From JBBSAT01 sp044223665 (lineage in GTDB: Bacteria > Myxococcota_A > Polyangia > Polyangiales > Sandaracinaceae): DNA of 64,000 nucleotides. The stretch spans positions 1-64,000 of the forward strand of contig JBGALT010000016.1 in the NCBI GenBank assembly GCA_044223665.1, written 5' to 3'. Below the pieces are notes generated by a model. It did not search any database. It saw only the letters and a program-made list of their open reading frames with translations, and had not been told where the DNA came from. Of the stretch, positions 1 to 8,837 are shown piece by piece. Each line of letters opens with the position of its first letter. Positions within the stretch are counted from its first letter, which is position 1. The position numbers were made by a program, and so were the translations under genes.

Positions 1-139
1 GGCTCGGCTCACCGCTCGGCGGGCGATTGCGCAGCACGAGACGGCGCACCTTCAGAAACCCCTGATCGCTCTTGGTCTCCGCGGTGCGATCGGCGACGAC
101 GTCGATCGAAAGCTCGGGCGGGCTCAGCTCGTTCGTCAT
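1..139 (-). CDS. N-terminal fragment of a hypothetical protein (possibly NUDIX family)
   Basis: Partial gene: only the first 46 codons are in the window and the rest lies beyond base 1. It starts with ATG at 139, one base after the stop of the upstream envelope-protein gene, so the two look co-transcribed. The visible peptide begins MTNELSPPELSIDVV and contains GFLKVRRLVLRN. This reminds me of the N-terminus of NUDIX-type hydrolases in related delta-proteobacteria, but no NUDIX box is visible, so that identity is a guess. Confidence 0.5.
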   Translation of the reverse strand, partial: MTNELSPPELSIDVVADRTAETKSDQGFLKVRRLVLRNRPPSGEPS

Positions 140-140
140 C

Positions 141-695
141 TCAGAAGGCCGTGCTTTCTCCGGGTGAGGTCGAGGGGGGCGAGGCGGCGGGCGCCGGGCC
201 GAAGGTGAGCGTGAGCGAGGGCGCGACGGCCCACGTCGCACCGGCGCCGAGCAAGCCCCAGATCTCGACGCCCGCACCGACCGAGGCGCCGCCGCCGAGA
301 TGGATCGCGAAGAAGGCGCCGCCGCCGAGGAAGCCCCCCGCGGTGAGCTTCACCTCCTGCGTGGAGCCGCCCCAGAGGCCGCCGCGGAGCCGGAGCTCGA
401 GATCGACGTCGCCGAGGTTGGCGACCGCCGCGACCGCGAGACCGGCCGGCGTCGCGAGGCGGTTGTGCGAGTCGCGCGCCGAGGGAATCACGTAGGCGCC
501 GAGGAAGCCGCCCAGGCGGAACCAGTCGAAGGCGGCGAAGAGATCGACCCAGAGGCCGCCGCCCGCGTCCCCGTCGGCGATCGCTGCCCCGGCGTTCACC
601 GCGCCGGCGAGCTCCTGCGCGCGTGCGGGCGGAGGCGTGAGCGCGACCGTGGTCGTGGCGAGCAGGAGCGCGAGGGCGAAGGAGCGATGGTTCAT
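141..695 (-). CDS. Secreted, glycine-rich envelope protein of unknown function
   Basis: 184 residues starting at the ATG at 695; a longer frame exists upstream but this start gives a clean Sec signal peptide (MNHRSFALALLLATTTVALT, cleavage after PARAQ). The mature part is rich in Gly, Ala and alternating hydrophobic residues (LGGFLGAY, LRGGLWGG, GGFLGGGAFFAI), as in small beta-barrel or beta-sandwich outer-membrane proteins, and ends in a Ser/Pro tail. I recognise no family. It probably acts in the periplasm or outer membrane. The next gene starts one base after its stop. Confidence 0.7.
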   Translation of the reverse strand: MNHRSFALALLLATTTVALTPPPARAQELAGAVNAGAAIADGDAGGGLWVDLFAAFDWFRLGGFLGAYVIPSARDSHNRLATPAGLAVAAVANLGDVDLELRLRGGLWGGSTQEVKLTAGGFLGGGAFFAIHLGGGASVGAGVEIWGLLGAGATWAVAPSLTLTFGPAPAASPPSTSPGESTAF

Positions 696-843
696 GCGAA
701 GCAGGCTCTCGGTCGGGGACGAGCGACGGAGGCGATCCTCGGGGTGCGCAGTCTCCCGAGCCCTCGCGGTAGAGTCAACGCGTCTGACCAAGTCGATCGC
801 GAGAACCGAGAGCGCGCTCGAGCGGCGCGAGCGCCGCGGACCC

Positions 844-1857
844 TCAGAAGCAAGGCAGGGGCGTGCCGTCGAGGGTGACGGCGACGTCGTCGAACGCGTA
901 CGAGAGCGGCGTGGACTGGGTCGAGCTGGTGTACGTGATCCCGAGACCGATCGAGTTCACCCCCGCCGGCAGCGACGTGTCGAGGGCGTCCGAGATCGCG
1001 GTGACACCGTCGGCGAAGACGTCGACGTGACCCGCTACCCCGATGTCCAGGTGGATCGCGACGCAGACCCAGCGATCGCGCGGCATCGCGATCCCGGACA
1101 GGTACGTTCCGGCACCGCCGCTCGCGTAGATCGCGAGGCCGCTGCCGTTGAGGAGCAAGCTGGTCGAGCCGTAGGGCGCGACGCCCTCCCCCGCGAAGAA
1201 GATGGCCGAGTCGTCGATCACGTTCGCTGCATCGACGTAGAGCCAGAATCGGGCCCAGATCTCGGTCGCCGGCATGGCGAGGTCGAGGCCGACGTCCGGC
1301 TGGTCGCCCGCCGCGGTCGCCTCGAAGAGACCCGACGCCGCGCCGCGGTGCGCGCGCGCGGTGGAGCGCACCGTGTCCACGCCCCAGTCGAAGGGCGGCT
1401 GTCGCGAGACCGCGCCTTGCTCGAAGTCGTCGCAGACGCGCGCCCCGGGAGGGCAGTACGAAACGCCCGCGTCCGGCGTCGGGGTCGAGGTGTCGACGGT
1501 GGCGGCGTCGCGACCGGGTGGCGTCCACGCGTCCACCGGTGCCCCGCTGTCGGGCGCGGACGTGTCGGGCGCGGAGGCGTCGCGCGCCGCGGCGTCGCGC
1601 GGGCCGCCGTCGCTCGCGGCGGCGTCGATCCCGGAGGGCACGCAGAGCTCGCGCGCCGTGTCGCACGTCCATCCGACCTCGCACGGACAGCGCCGGTTGG
1701 CGAGATCGACGGGACCGAAGCAGCCGGCGATCGAGAGCGGCAGCGCGAGCGCCCCGAGCAGGGCGAGCGGCGCGCTCACGCGGGCGGAGCGATGCGTCGC
1801 GAGCGGGAACGACGACGGCACCTCCCGAGGGTATCGCGCCAGGCTCACGGGATCCAT
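844..1857 (-). CDS. Lipoprotein with a possible LamG/concanavalin-like domain
   Basis: 337 residues from ATG 1857, preceded by GGGGAAG; a GTG at 1872 is the alternative. A lipobox (LSIAGC, about residue 47) is followed by a short Cys-rich patch (CPCEVGWTCDT, then ELCVP) and a long Asp/Ala/Ser/Pro linker. The C-terminal 200 residues contain DDFEQG near the start and repeated short beta-strands (FWLYVDA, WVCVAIHLD, VDVFADG). That pattern is typical of LamG/concanavalin-like jelly-roll domains that bind carbohydrate. Location on the cell surface is inferred from the lipobox; the ligand is unknown. Confidence 0.7.
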   Translation of the reverse strand: MDPVSLARYPREVPSSFPLATHRSARVSAPLALLGALALPLSIAGCFGPVDLANRRCPCEVGWTCDTARELCVPSGIDAAASDGGPRDAAARDASAPDTSAPDSGAPVDAWTPPGRDAATVDTSTPTPDAGVSYCPPGARVCDDFEQGAVSRQPPFDWGVDTVRSTARAHRGAASGLFEATAAGDQPDVGLDLAMPATEIWARFWLYVDAANVIDDSAIFFAGEGVAPYGSTSLLLNGSGLAIYASGGAGTYLSGIAMPRDRWVCVAIHLDIGVAGHVDVFADGVTAISDALDTSLPAGVNSIGLGITYTSSTQSTPLSYAFDDVAVTLDGTPLPCF

Positions 1858-1929
1858 CGCTTCCCCGCTCACGACGCCCGCGATCGCCGCGATCGCCGCC
1901 GCCCGCGCGACGACTGGAGACGTCGCGGA

Positions 1930-3285
1930 TCAGGTCTCGGTGCGCGCCGGAGCGGCGGGGGAGGCCGGCAGCGCGTCGCCCGCGAGCGTTCGCCGCGCCT
2001 TCTCGAGATCGAGCTCGCCCTCCCAGCGCGCGACGACGAGCGTGGCGACGGCGTTGCCGATCATGTTGGTGATCGCGCGCGCCTCGCTCATGAAGCGATC
2101 GACGCCGACGAGGAGCGAGAGGCCCGAGACCGGGATCGCGCCCGTCGCCTGCAGCGTCGCCGCCAGCGTGACGAAGCCGCCCCCGGTGACCGCCGCCGCT
2201 CCCTTGCTCGTGAGCAGCAGCACCGCGAGCAGGATCGCCTCCTGGTGCCAGGTGAGCTCGGTGTCGGTGGCCTGCGCGACGAAGATGGCGGCCATCGTGA
2301 GGTAGATCGAGGTGCCGTCGAGGTTGAACGAGTAGCCCGTCGGCACGACGAGACGCACGACGCCCGAGCCGCAGCCGAGCGCCTCGAGCTTGTCCATCAG
2401 GCGCGGCAGGACCGACTCGCTGCTCGAGGTGCCCAGCACGACGAGCAGCTCCTCGCGCAGGTACACGAGAAGGCGCAGGAGCGAGACGCCGACGAGCGCG
2501 CACACCGTGCCGAGCCCCACGAACACGAACACGAGCGCGGTCGCGTAGAAGCCGAGCATCAGCTGGAGCAGGCTCCCGAGGCTCGCCACGCCGAAGTGGC
2601 CGACGGTGTAGGCCATCGCCCCGAACGCGCCGATCGGCGCCAGGCGCATCACGAGCGCGATCACGCGGAAGAGCACCTGCCCGAGCGCGTCGACCGCGTG
2701 GAGCGCCGGCTTTCCCTTCTCGCCCATCGAGGCGATCGCGAGACCCACGAGCACGGAGACGAAGAGCACCTGCAAGATCTCGCCGCCCGTGAAGGCGCCG
2801 ACGGCGCTCTCGGGGACGATGTTCGTCAGGTGCTCGACGATGCCCATCGACTCGCGCCCGTGGGTCTGCGCCTCGACGCTCTCGGTGCCGAGCTGCGCTG
2901 CGTCGCGATGCAGGCCCGCGCCCGGCTGGAGCAAGTGCACGACGACCAGGCCGATGACGAGCGCGACGGTCGTCATGACCTCGAAGTACACGAGCGCCTT
3001 GATGCCCACGCGGCCGACGCGGCGGAGATCCCCGACCCCCGCGATGCCGTGCACGACCGTCGCGAACACGATGGGCGCGATGAGCATCTTGACCATGCGC
3101 ACGAAGAGCTCGCCGAGCGGTCGCAGCGCCTCGCCCCACGTCGGCTCCACCGCCCCGAGCAGCGCCCCCAGAGCAATCCCCGCGAGCACCTGCAGATAGA
3201 GCGCGCGGTGCGCGCCCTTCACCGCCGGCTCGGAGGGCGGCGACGTGGCCGGCGCAGCGGCGGCGGGCGGATCGGAGCCGTTCAT
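1930..3285 (-). CDS. Dicarboxylate/amino acid:cation symporter (DAACS family)
   Basis: 451 residues, the usual size of the glutamate/C4-dicarboxylate symporters (GltP/DctA family). It has about eight hydrophobic segments, starting with the first helix near residue 30. The family signature lies in the second half: a Ser-rich hairpin (LGTSSSESVLPRLM) and the sodium/substrate-binding motif NLDGTSIYLTMAA, the second hairpin near SKGAAAVTGGGF, and NMIGNAVATLVVARWEG at the end. It imports acidic amino acids or C4-dicarboxylates with Na+ or H+ across the inner membrane. Which substrate cannot be told from sequence alone, so no gene symbol is given. Confidence 0.93.
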   Translation of the reverse strand: MNGSDPPAAAAPATSPPSEPAVKGAHRALYLQVLAGIALGALLGAVEPTWGEALRPLGELFVRMVKMLIAPIVFATVVHGIAGVGDLRRVGRVGIKALVYFEVMTTVALVIGLVVVHLLQPGAGLHRDAAQLGTESVEAQTHGRESMGIVEHLTNIVPESAVGAFTGGEILQVLFVSVLVGLAIASMGEKGKPALHAVDALGQVLFRVIALVMRLAPIGAFGAMAYTVGHFGVASLGSLLQLMLGFYATALVFVFVGLGTVCALVGVSLLRLLVYLREELLVVLGTSSSESVLPRLMDKLEALGCGSGVVRLVVPTGYSFNLDGTSIYLTMAAIFVAQATDTELTWHQEAILLAVLLLTSKGAAAVTGGGFVTLAATLQATGAIPVSGLSLLVGVDRFMSEARAITNMIGNAVATLVVARWEGELDLEKARRTLAGDALPASPAAPARTET

Positions 3286-3359
3286 CGCCGGACGAGGCTA
3301 CCGTCGTTGCGGGACGTCCAGGACGTTTTCTATCGTCGGGGTCGCGCATGCGCGCCGGC

Positions 3360-3743
3360 TCATCGCATGCCCAGCCGCTCCATGCCCTCACGCCACGCGA
3401 GACGCTCTTCGAACGCCTCCATTTCCCAGCCGAGATGGAGTGAGCTCTCCATCCTCGCTCCGTACGCGCGAGCCACCCTCGCATGGGCGGGTGATCGCAG
3501 CCATGCACGCAGGTCGGACTCGGCTCGCCACGCGCTGACGGTGTACGTGGCGCGAGCACGGGCGTCCGCGCCGAGGAACACCCCGGCGGCGCCCTCGATG
3601 CCGTCCCAGCGGGCGCGCATGAGCAGGCCGTGGACGAACACCATCGGCAGGTCTCTCCGGTTGCGGTAGACGAAGCGCGTCGCGATGACGTAGAGCCGAC
3701 CCGCTGCGTCCACGGGGCCTCGCTTCCACGGAAGCCGCAGCAT
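3360..3743 (-). CDS. Small protein, possible monooxygenase-like (ferredoxin-fold) family
   Basis: 127 residues from ATG 3743; a second ATG at 3752 would overlap the upstream hydrolase gene. Either way it follows that gene within a few bases, so the two are probably one operon. The sequence (MLRLPWKRGPVDAAGR, then VIATRFVYRNRRDLPMVFVH and TYTVSAWRAESDLRAWLRS) looks like the small alpha/beta-barrel superfamily that includes antibiotic-biosynthesis-monooxygenase-like and DUF3291-like proteins: a beta strand with W, followed by a helix carrying paired acidic and basic residues. The family call is weak and no catalytic residues are evident. Confidence 0.6.
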   Translation of the reverse strand: MLRLPWKRGPVDAAGRLYVIATRFVYRNRRDLPMVFVHGLLMRARWDGIEGAAGVFLGADARARATYTVSAWRAESDLRAWLRSPAHARVARAYGARMESSLHLGWEMEAFEERLAWREGMERLGMR

Positions 3744-3744
3744 G

Positions 3745-4566
3745 TCAGGCATCCTCCGCAGAGAGACAGGAACGGAGAAAGGGCTGCGTCACCTCGAGGA
3801 AGCACGCCGGATCGCTGACGAACGGAACGTGCCCGGTGTCGAGCACCTCGAGACGCGCGCCCGGGATGGCGAGGACGACGTCCTGGGCTTCCGATACGGG
3901 GCGAACGGGATCACGCCCTCCCCAGATCACGAGCGTCGGGGCGACGATCGCTCCGGCGCCGGCGCGCAGATCGTGCTCGGGGAGACGGAAGCTGCGCCAC
4001 AGCGCCGCCGAGACGCGGGCCCCGTCCGGTCGCTCCCCGTGTCGTGCGGCGCGCTCGACGGCGCTCAGGTCGGCGGCGCCACGAGGGCTCATGTAGCGAT
4101 GCGCGAATCGCCGGACGAGGGCCCGGTACACGGCGGGGGTCCCGAGCACCAGCGATGCCAAGTGCACGCGCAGCGTGGGCTCCAAGAACCCGCCCGGTTG
4201 AACGAGCACGAGCCCCCAACACTGCGTGGGTCGACGGATCGCGAGGCGCGCCGCTGCGAACCCTCCGAGGGAGTTGCCGAGGAGGCCGACACGGCCGAGC
4301 GCGAGCGTGTCGACCGCTTCTTCGACCGCGTCCGCGAAGCGAGCCGCGCCGATGGCGTGCGACGCCGAGGGCGCGGGCGCATCGCCGTGGCCTGGAAAGT
4401 CGATCGCGACCACGCGAAATCCGCTGGCGAGGCTCGGCGCGATGGCGTCGAAGTCGTGGTGGTCGTGTCCGTTCGCGTGGAGCAGCACGAGGGGCGGACC
4501 CTCACCCGTGAGGACCGCGTGAACCTCTCCGGCGCTCGTGGCGATTCGTCGGTGCTCCGCTCGCAT
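3745..4566 (-). CDS. Alpha/beta-fold hydrolase
   Basis: 273 residues from ATG 4566 (MRAEHRRIATSAGEVHAV); the frame stays open further upstream but conservation begins here. Family features: oxyanion-hole motif LLHANGHDHH, nucleophile elbow GNSLGG near residue 104, acid in WGGRDPVRP and histidine in LDTGHVPF near the end. This is a serine hydrolase of the epoxide-hydrolase/haloperoxidase-like class; substrate unknown. It is transcribed away from the DJ-1/AraC regulator beginning about 70 bases upstream, so it is a likely target of that regulator. Confidence 0.88.
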   Translation of the reverse strand: MRAEHRRIATSAGEVHAVLTGEGPPLVLLHANGHDHHDFDAIAPSLASGFRVVAIDFPGHGDAPAPSASHAIGAARFADAVEEAVDTLALGRVGLLGNSLGGFAAARLAIRRPTQCWGLVLVQPGGFLEPTLRVHLASLVLGTPAVYRALVRRFAHRYMSPRGAADLSAVERAARHGERPDGARVSAALWRSFRLPEHDLRAGAGAIVAPTLVIWGGRDPVRPVSEAQDVVLAIPGARLEVLDTGHVPFVSDPACFLEVTQPFLRSCLSAEDA

Positions 4567-4639
4567 ACCTCCATCGATAGTCGCGTCCGCGGCGCGAGCC
4601 AGTGGCGCATTCGCCACAAGAGATGGCAATCTCGCCAAG
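4567..4639. promoter_or_regulatory. Divergent intergenic region
   Basis: About 73 bases separate the hydrolase start (minus strand) from the likely GTG start of the DJ-1/AraC regulator (plus strand). Both promoters should lie here or just inside the genes. I see no clear -10/-35 pair; the shared-control idea is inferred from gene layout. Confidence 0.35.
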
Positions 4640-5674
4640 GTGCAGGCTCGGGTCTGTCTCGTCGTCCTCGATGGTGTCCTGGAGTCGTCGTTCGGCGTCA
4701 CGGTCGACATGCTCGCGACCGCGAACCGCATCGTCGCCGCGACCTCGGGGCCGCGCCGATTCAGGGTCGAGCTCGCGGGGGCCACGCGGCGCGTGCGCTC
4801 GAGCACCGGTCGCACGTTGTCCACGGACACCACGTTCGAAAACGTGGCGAAGACCGACATCGTGGTCGTCCTCGGCATCGACGTGCCGCTCCGGAGCGAG
4901 CTCGAGCGCGCGCTCGCGCGACCGGACGTGAAGGCCGCCGTGCGCTTCATCGAGCGGCGAGCGCGACTTGGAGCGCTGGTCTGTGCGTCGTGCGCGGGAA
5001 CGTTCCTCCTCGCGGAGACCGGCCTGCTCGACGGCTGCGCCGCGACGACGTCGTGGTGGCTCGCGCCCGTGTTCCGGCAGCGCTATCCGCGCGTCGAGCT
5101 ACGCGACGACGCCGTCATGGTGTTCGCCAACGGTCGCACCGTGACCGCCGGCGCCGCGCTGTCTCAGCTGGACCTCGCGCTGTGGCTCGTCCGGTACACG
5201 TGCGGTCCCGAAGTCGCGAGCCTGTGCGCGCGCTACCTCGTCGTCGACGAGCGACCGAGCCAGGCGCGGTACACGCTGCTCGGTCATCTCGCGCACGACA
5301 GCGAGGAGGTCCGACGGGCCGAGCGATTCGTGCGCCGCAATCTCGGTCGGAAGATCTCGACCGCAGCGCTGGCGCGCGCGGCCCGCGTCAGCGCTCGCAC
5401 GCTGACGCGCCGCTTGCACGAAGCGGTCGGTCTCGCGCCGCTCCAGTTCATCCAGCGCCTGAAGGTCGAGCAGGCCGCGCATCTGCTGGCCACGACGAAG
5501 CTCGCGTTCGACGAGGTCGCTCGCCGCGTCGGCTACCAGGATGCCGGCGCGCTGCGGGAGCTGCTGCGGCGCGAGCTGGGCATGACGGCGCGTGACCTGC
5601 GCCGGGAGCAGCGTCGGCCCGGAGCACCCATGGCCCCCCGCGACGGTTTTCTCGGCGGAGCGAGAGAGAGGTAA
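4640..5674 (+). CDS. DJ-1/PfpI-domain AraC-family transcriptional regulator
   Basis: 344 residues from GTG 4640 (VQARVCLVVLDGV); an ATG at 4538 is in frame but would overlap the divergent hydrolase start. Residues 1-180 form a class-I-glutamine-amidotransferase-like (DJ-1/PfpI) domain with the nucleophile-elbow region ALVCASCAGTFLLAETGLLDG. The C-terminal 100 residues hold two AraC helix-turn-helix units (ISTAALARAARVSARTLTRR and FDEVARRVGYQDAGALRELL). GlxA/FtrA-like regulators of this build control nearby catabolic genes; the adjacent divergent hydrolase is the obvious candidate target. Confidence 0.9.
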   Translation: MQARVCLVVLDGVLESSFGVTVDMLATANRIVAATSGPRRFRVELAGATRRVRSSTGRTLSTDTTFENVAKTDIVVVLGIDVPLRSELERALARPDVKAAVRFIERRARLGALVCASCAGTFLLAETGLLDGCAATTSWWLAPVFRQRYPRVELRDDAVMVFANGRTVTAGAALSQLDLALWLVRYTCGPEVASLCARYLVVDERPSQARYTLLGHLAHDSEEVRRAERFVRRNLGRKISTAALARAARVSARTLTRRLHEAVGLAPLQFIQRLKVEQAAHLLATTKLAFDEVARRVGYQDAGALRELLRRELGMTARDLRREQRRPGAPMAPRDGFLGGARER

Positions 5675-5686
5675 GCTCCGCGCCGC

Positions 5687-7111
5687 TTGCGCTCGACCGC
5701 CTCCACGTCCCCCTCGCCCGTGCGCCCCTCCGAGCGCGGACCGAGCCCCTTCTTCGGAGAGAAGAGCACCGCGGCCCTCTCGGCGCGCCTCGCCCGCCGC
5801 GAGGTCTCGGCGGTTGAGCTGGTGCGCGAGGCCTTCCGCGCGATCGCCGAGCGCGACGGCGAGCTCGCTGCGTTCGTCGAGCTCGACGAGCGCCGGGCGC
5901 TGCGCGCTGCCGCCGCGATCGACAAGGAGCGCAAGCGCGGGCGCATCGCGAGCCCGCTCGCGGGAATCCCGACCGCCATCAAGGACCACGAGCACATGCG
6001 CTGGATGGGCACGCGCGGCGGCTCGCGCATGCTGCGCTACGTCCGCTCGCCGGTCGACGGCGAGGTCGCACGGCGCTTGCGCGCCGCGGGCATGCCGCTC
6101 GTGGGCAAGACGAGCTGCTCGGAGCTGACGATCCTCCCCTTCGTCGAGACCGACCTCGGCCCGCCCACGCGCAACCCCTGGTCGCTCGATCACTACTCGG
6201 GCGGCTCGAGCGGGGGCGCCTCGTGCGCGGTCGCGGCCGGCATGCTCCCCATCGCGCCCGGCTCGGACGGCGCCGGATCGATCCGCGGGCCCGCCTCGCT
6301 CTGCGGCCTCGTCGGCTTCAAGCCGAGCCGGCACACGCTCTTCCACGAGCACCACGCCGTCGACCCCGACGACATCAGCGCCGTCGGCCCGCTCGCGCGC
6401 ACGGTGGGCGACGCGGCGATGCTGCTCGACGCGCTGGCGGGCGACCTCAGCCTCGAGCCCGACGTCCGCTCGTTCCGGGCCGCCGCCGCCGATCCACCGC
6501 GCTCGCTGCGCGTCCGCTTCTGCACGCGCTCGCGCATCGCCGACGTGGACCCCGAGGTCGAGGACGCGGTGCGGCGCACGGCGCGCTTGGCCGAGCAGCT
6601 CGGCCACCGCGTGGACGAGGGGGAGCCGCTCGAGGGCACCGTCGACGAGTTCTTGCCGCTCATGAGCAAGATGATCAGCCGCATCCCGCAGATCCCCTTC
6701 GCGCGCCGCTTCGTGCAGCCGACGACGAAGTGGATGCTCGACCTCGGCGCGCGGACGACGCCCGAGGAGGCGCACGCCGCGAAGGAGATGCTCGAGGCGC
6801 GCGTCGACGCGTGGTTCGGCGAGGCGATCGACGCCTGGATCCTGCCGACCTCGTGCGTCTTGCCGCCGCGCGTGGGCGCGTTCGACGGATACGACGGCGA
6901 GGGCGTGTTCCGCGCGGTCGCGCCGATCGGCGTGTGGACGGCACCCTTCAACGTCTCGGGCCAGCCCGCCGTGAGCCTGCCGATGGCGATCGCGAAGAAC
7001 GGCCTCCCGATCGGCGTGCAGATCGTGATGCACCGCCGCGACGACCGACGCCTCCTCGGCTTCGCGGGCCAGCTCGAAGAGGCCGCCTCGATCACGAGCG
7101 CGTTCTTCTGA
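5687..7111 (+). CDS. Amidase signature family enzyme
   Basis: 474 residues if translation starts at TTG 5687; GTG 5720 is an in-frame alternative giving 463. The Ser-cisSer-Lys catalytic triad is visible: Lys in GIPTAIKDH near residue 100, the Gly/Ser-rich signature YSGGSSGGASCAVAAG, and the acylated Ser in GSDGAGSIRGPASLCGLVG. The end (FNVSGQPAVSLPM, then GLPIGVQIV) is also typical. It hydrolyses a carboxamide bond; homologues include fatty-acid amide and aryl amidases and GatA. No gatC or gatB lies nearby, so a GatA role is unlikely. It starts 12 bases after the AraC-type regulator gene. Confidence 0.93.
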   Translation: MRSTASTSPSPVRPSERGPSPFFGEKSTAALSARLARREVSAVELVREAFRAIAERDGELAAFVELDERRALRAAAAIDKERKRGRIASPLAGIPTAIKDHEHMRWMGTRGGSRMLRYVRSPVDGEVARRLRAAGMPLVGKTSCSELTILPFVETDLGPPTRNPWSLDHYSGGSSGGASCAVAAGMLPIAPGSDGAGSIRGPASLCGLVGFKPSRHTLFHEHHAVDPDDISAVGPLARTVGDAAMLLDALAGDLSLEPDVRSFRAAAADPPRSLRVRFCTRSRIADVDPEVEDAVRRTARLAEQLGHRVDEGEPLEGTVDEFLPLMSKMISRIPQIPFARRFVQPTTKWMLDLGARTTPEEAHAAKEMLEARVDAWFGEAIDAWILPTSCVLPPRVGAFDGYDGEGVFRAVAPIGVWTAPFNVSGQPAVSLPMAIAKNGLPIGVQIVMHRRDDRRLLGFAGQLEEAASITSAFF

Positions 7112-7133
7112 CGACGTCGGTGGGGATCACCTC

Positions 7134-7661
7134 GTGAGCTTGCCCAAGCCGATCCCCAAGCGATGGTTCCAGGCGTACGCGCTCGTCCTGCTCGCGGTGG
7201 CCTGGATCGGCGCGCTCGTCCTCGCGACGAGCGACCTGCCGCCGGTCGCGATGCTCGTGAGCCTCGTCGGTCGCCCTCTCGGAGCGTTCCTGCTGTGGGT
7301 CGCAGCGTCGCTCGTCTGGATGGCGCTCGCGATCCCGGTGCGGCTCTTCACCTCCGGCTTCGACACGCTCGAGCAATCGCTCGCGAAGTCCGGCGCGCGG
7401 AGCCTGCCCGAAGCCATCGCACTGGAGCAGGCGCGGCTCGAGCGCGCGCGAACGGGCCCGCCGAGCGAGCGGCGGCGGGCCGACGTGCTGCGCGCCGCCG
7501 CCGGGATCGTCCTCACGTTCGCGTTCGGGATGGGCTTGCTCGTGAACCTCTCGCTCTTTCCCGACCGCTTCTTCCTGATCTTCCCGGTCGGTGCGCTGGT
7601 CTCGGCCCTGCTCGCGCTCTTCCACGGAGCGCGCGCGCTCGACGGGAAGCTCCGCGAGTGA
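7134..7661 (+). CDS. Small integral membrane protein of unknown function
   Basis: 175 residues, GTG start 22 bases after the amidase gene. There are four hydrophobic segments: about residues 14-32, 44-65, 122-140 and 145-160, with a charged cytoplasmic-looking stretch (residues 75-115) in between. No known family is recognised. Its stop overlaps the GTG start of the next gene (GTGA), so the two are translationally coupled. Confidence 0.75.
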   Translation: MSLPKPIPKRWFQAYALVLLAVAWIGALVLATSDLPPVAMLVSLVGRPLGAFLLWVAASLVWMALAIPVRLFTSGFDTLEQSLAKSGARSLPEAIALEQARLERARTGPPSERRRADVLRAAAGIVLTFAFGMGLLVNLSLFPDRFFLIFPVGALVSALLALFHGARALDGKLRE

Positions 7662-8752
7662 GGACGCCTTCTTCGCCGTCGCTGCCTCGCGACGCACGCG
7701 CGCACCACCGCGCATCGCGCGCGCTCGCCCTCGTCCTCGCCCTCGCGTCGGGCTGCGGCGCGAGCCCGGCGCCCGCCGAGCAGGCGCCCGCCGAGCAGGG
7801 GGCGCCTGCCTCGCCCCACTGGGTGCCCTTCGAGACGGGCACGACGGAGAGCTTTCGCGCGCTCGCGCTGCCCGCGCCCGGCGTGATCTGGGCGAGCGGC
7901 ACGCACGGCACCTGGGCCCGCTCGATCGACGGCGGCGCCCACTTCGACACCGGCGTCGTGCCCGGCGCCGAGACGCGCGACCTGCGCAGCCTCCACGCGT
8001 GGAGCGCCGAGCGCGCGATCGTGCTCTCGGCGGGTGATCCGGGCCGCGCGCTCGTGACCGACGACGGCGGCGCGCACTGGGCCGAGACGCTGACGCGCAC
8101 CGGGGAAGGCGTGTTCTTCGACTCGCTCGCGTTCGTCGGGGACGAAGGCCTCGCGCTCGGCGACCCGCTTCCGAGCGCCGAGGGCCCACGCTTCGTCGTG
8201 CTGCGGACGCACGACGGCGGTCGCTCGTGGCAGAACCTCGTCGGGCCCATCGCCGGGACGGGAGAGGCCGCCTTCGCCGCGAGCAACGCGTGCGTCGCCG
8301 CGCTCGGCGGCGGCCGCTGGCTCTTCGCGACGGGTGGCGCCGCGCCGCGCGTCCTCGGCACCGACGACGACGGCGCTCGGTGGCGGAGCGCGAGCGTCGC
8401 GCTGCCGGGCTCGCCCTCGGCCGGGATCTTCGCGATCGCCTTCGAGGACGCACGGATCGGCTACGCCATCGGTGGCGACTACGCCGCGCCGACGGCGAGC
8501 GGCAGCTTCGCGCGCACGCACGACGGAGGAGCACACTGGGAGGTCGGCGCCTCGCCGCCGGGCTACCGATCGTCGGTCGCGATCGACGGCGATCGCTTGG
8601 TCGCCGTCGGAACGAGCGGCTCGGACCTCTCGACCGACGAGGGCGCGCACTGGCAGCCGATCGACGAGCGCGCGCTGAACGTCGTGCGCGCCGCGAGCGG
8701 CGTCGTGATCGCCGCAGGGCGCGAAGGGACGATCGCGCGCCTCGCTCCTTGA
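7658..8752 (+). CDS. Lipoprotein with Ycf48/BNR-type beta-propeller repeats
   Basis: 364 residues from GTG 7658, overlapping the previous stop by four bases. The N-terminus has basic residues, a hydrophobic stretch (ALALVLALASGC) and a lipid-modified Cys near residue 35. The body repeats the motif D-G-G-xx-W (SIDGGAHF, TDDGGAHWAET, THDGGRSWQN, THDGGAHWEV, STDEGAHWQP), five to six blades of the photosynthesis-system-II-assembly (Ycf48)/sialidase-BNR type propeller. Outer-membrane or periplasmic location is inferred. Homologues are often called photosystem-assembly proteins, but that role does not apply here; ligand unknown. Confidence 0.85.
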   Translation: MRTPSSPSLPRDARAHHRASRALALVLALASGCGASPAPAEQAPAEQGAPASPHWVPFETGTTESFRALALPAPGVIWASGTHGTWARSIDGGAHFDTGVVPGAETRDLRSLHAWSAERAIVLSAGDPGRALVTDDGGAHWAETLTRTGEGVFFDSLAFVGDEGLALGDPLPSAEGPRFVVLRTHDGGRSWQNLVGPIAGTGEAAFAASNACVAALGGGRWLFATGGAAPRVLGTDDDGARWRSASVALPGSPSAGIFAIAFEDARIGYAIGGDYAAPTASGSFARTHDGGAHWEVGASPPGYRSSVAIDGDRLVAVGTSGSDLSTDEGAHWQPIDERALNVVRAASGVVIAAGREGTIARLAP

Positions 8753-8754
8753 TC

Positions 8755-8818
8755 GGCTCGCCCGGAGTGCACGGCGAGCCGGGCCGACACGATCGTGTCG
8801 GGTCCGCGTCGCGGACCC
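8755..8818. terminator. Cluster of three hairpins between convergent genes
   Basis: Three inverted repeats follow one another between the propeller gene stop and the stop of the convergent oxidoreductase: GGCTCGCC/GGCGAGCC (8755-8762 with 8773-8780), a perfect 16-base palindrome CGACACGATCGTGTCG (8785-8800), and GGGTCCGC-GTC-GCGGACCC (8800-8818). There is no long T-run, as is common at this GC content. Likely a bidirectional transcription terminator. Confidence 0.65.
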
Positions 8819-8837
8819 GTCCGGCAGAGATCGAGCG

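Noticed and set aside
637..3669. A 1010-codon open frame on the plus strand
   Set aside because: Arg-rich low-complexity translation antisense to a lipoprotein and a symporter with clear family motifs; it is a GC shadow.
5687..7111. GatA subunit of tRNA amidotransferase
   Set aside because: No gatB or gatC next to it, and a general amidase signature fits equally well.
7658..8752. Photosynthetic function, from the Ycf48-like repeats
   Set aside because: The propeller is widespread in non-photosynthetic bacteria, and no photosystem or pigment gene is present.
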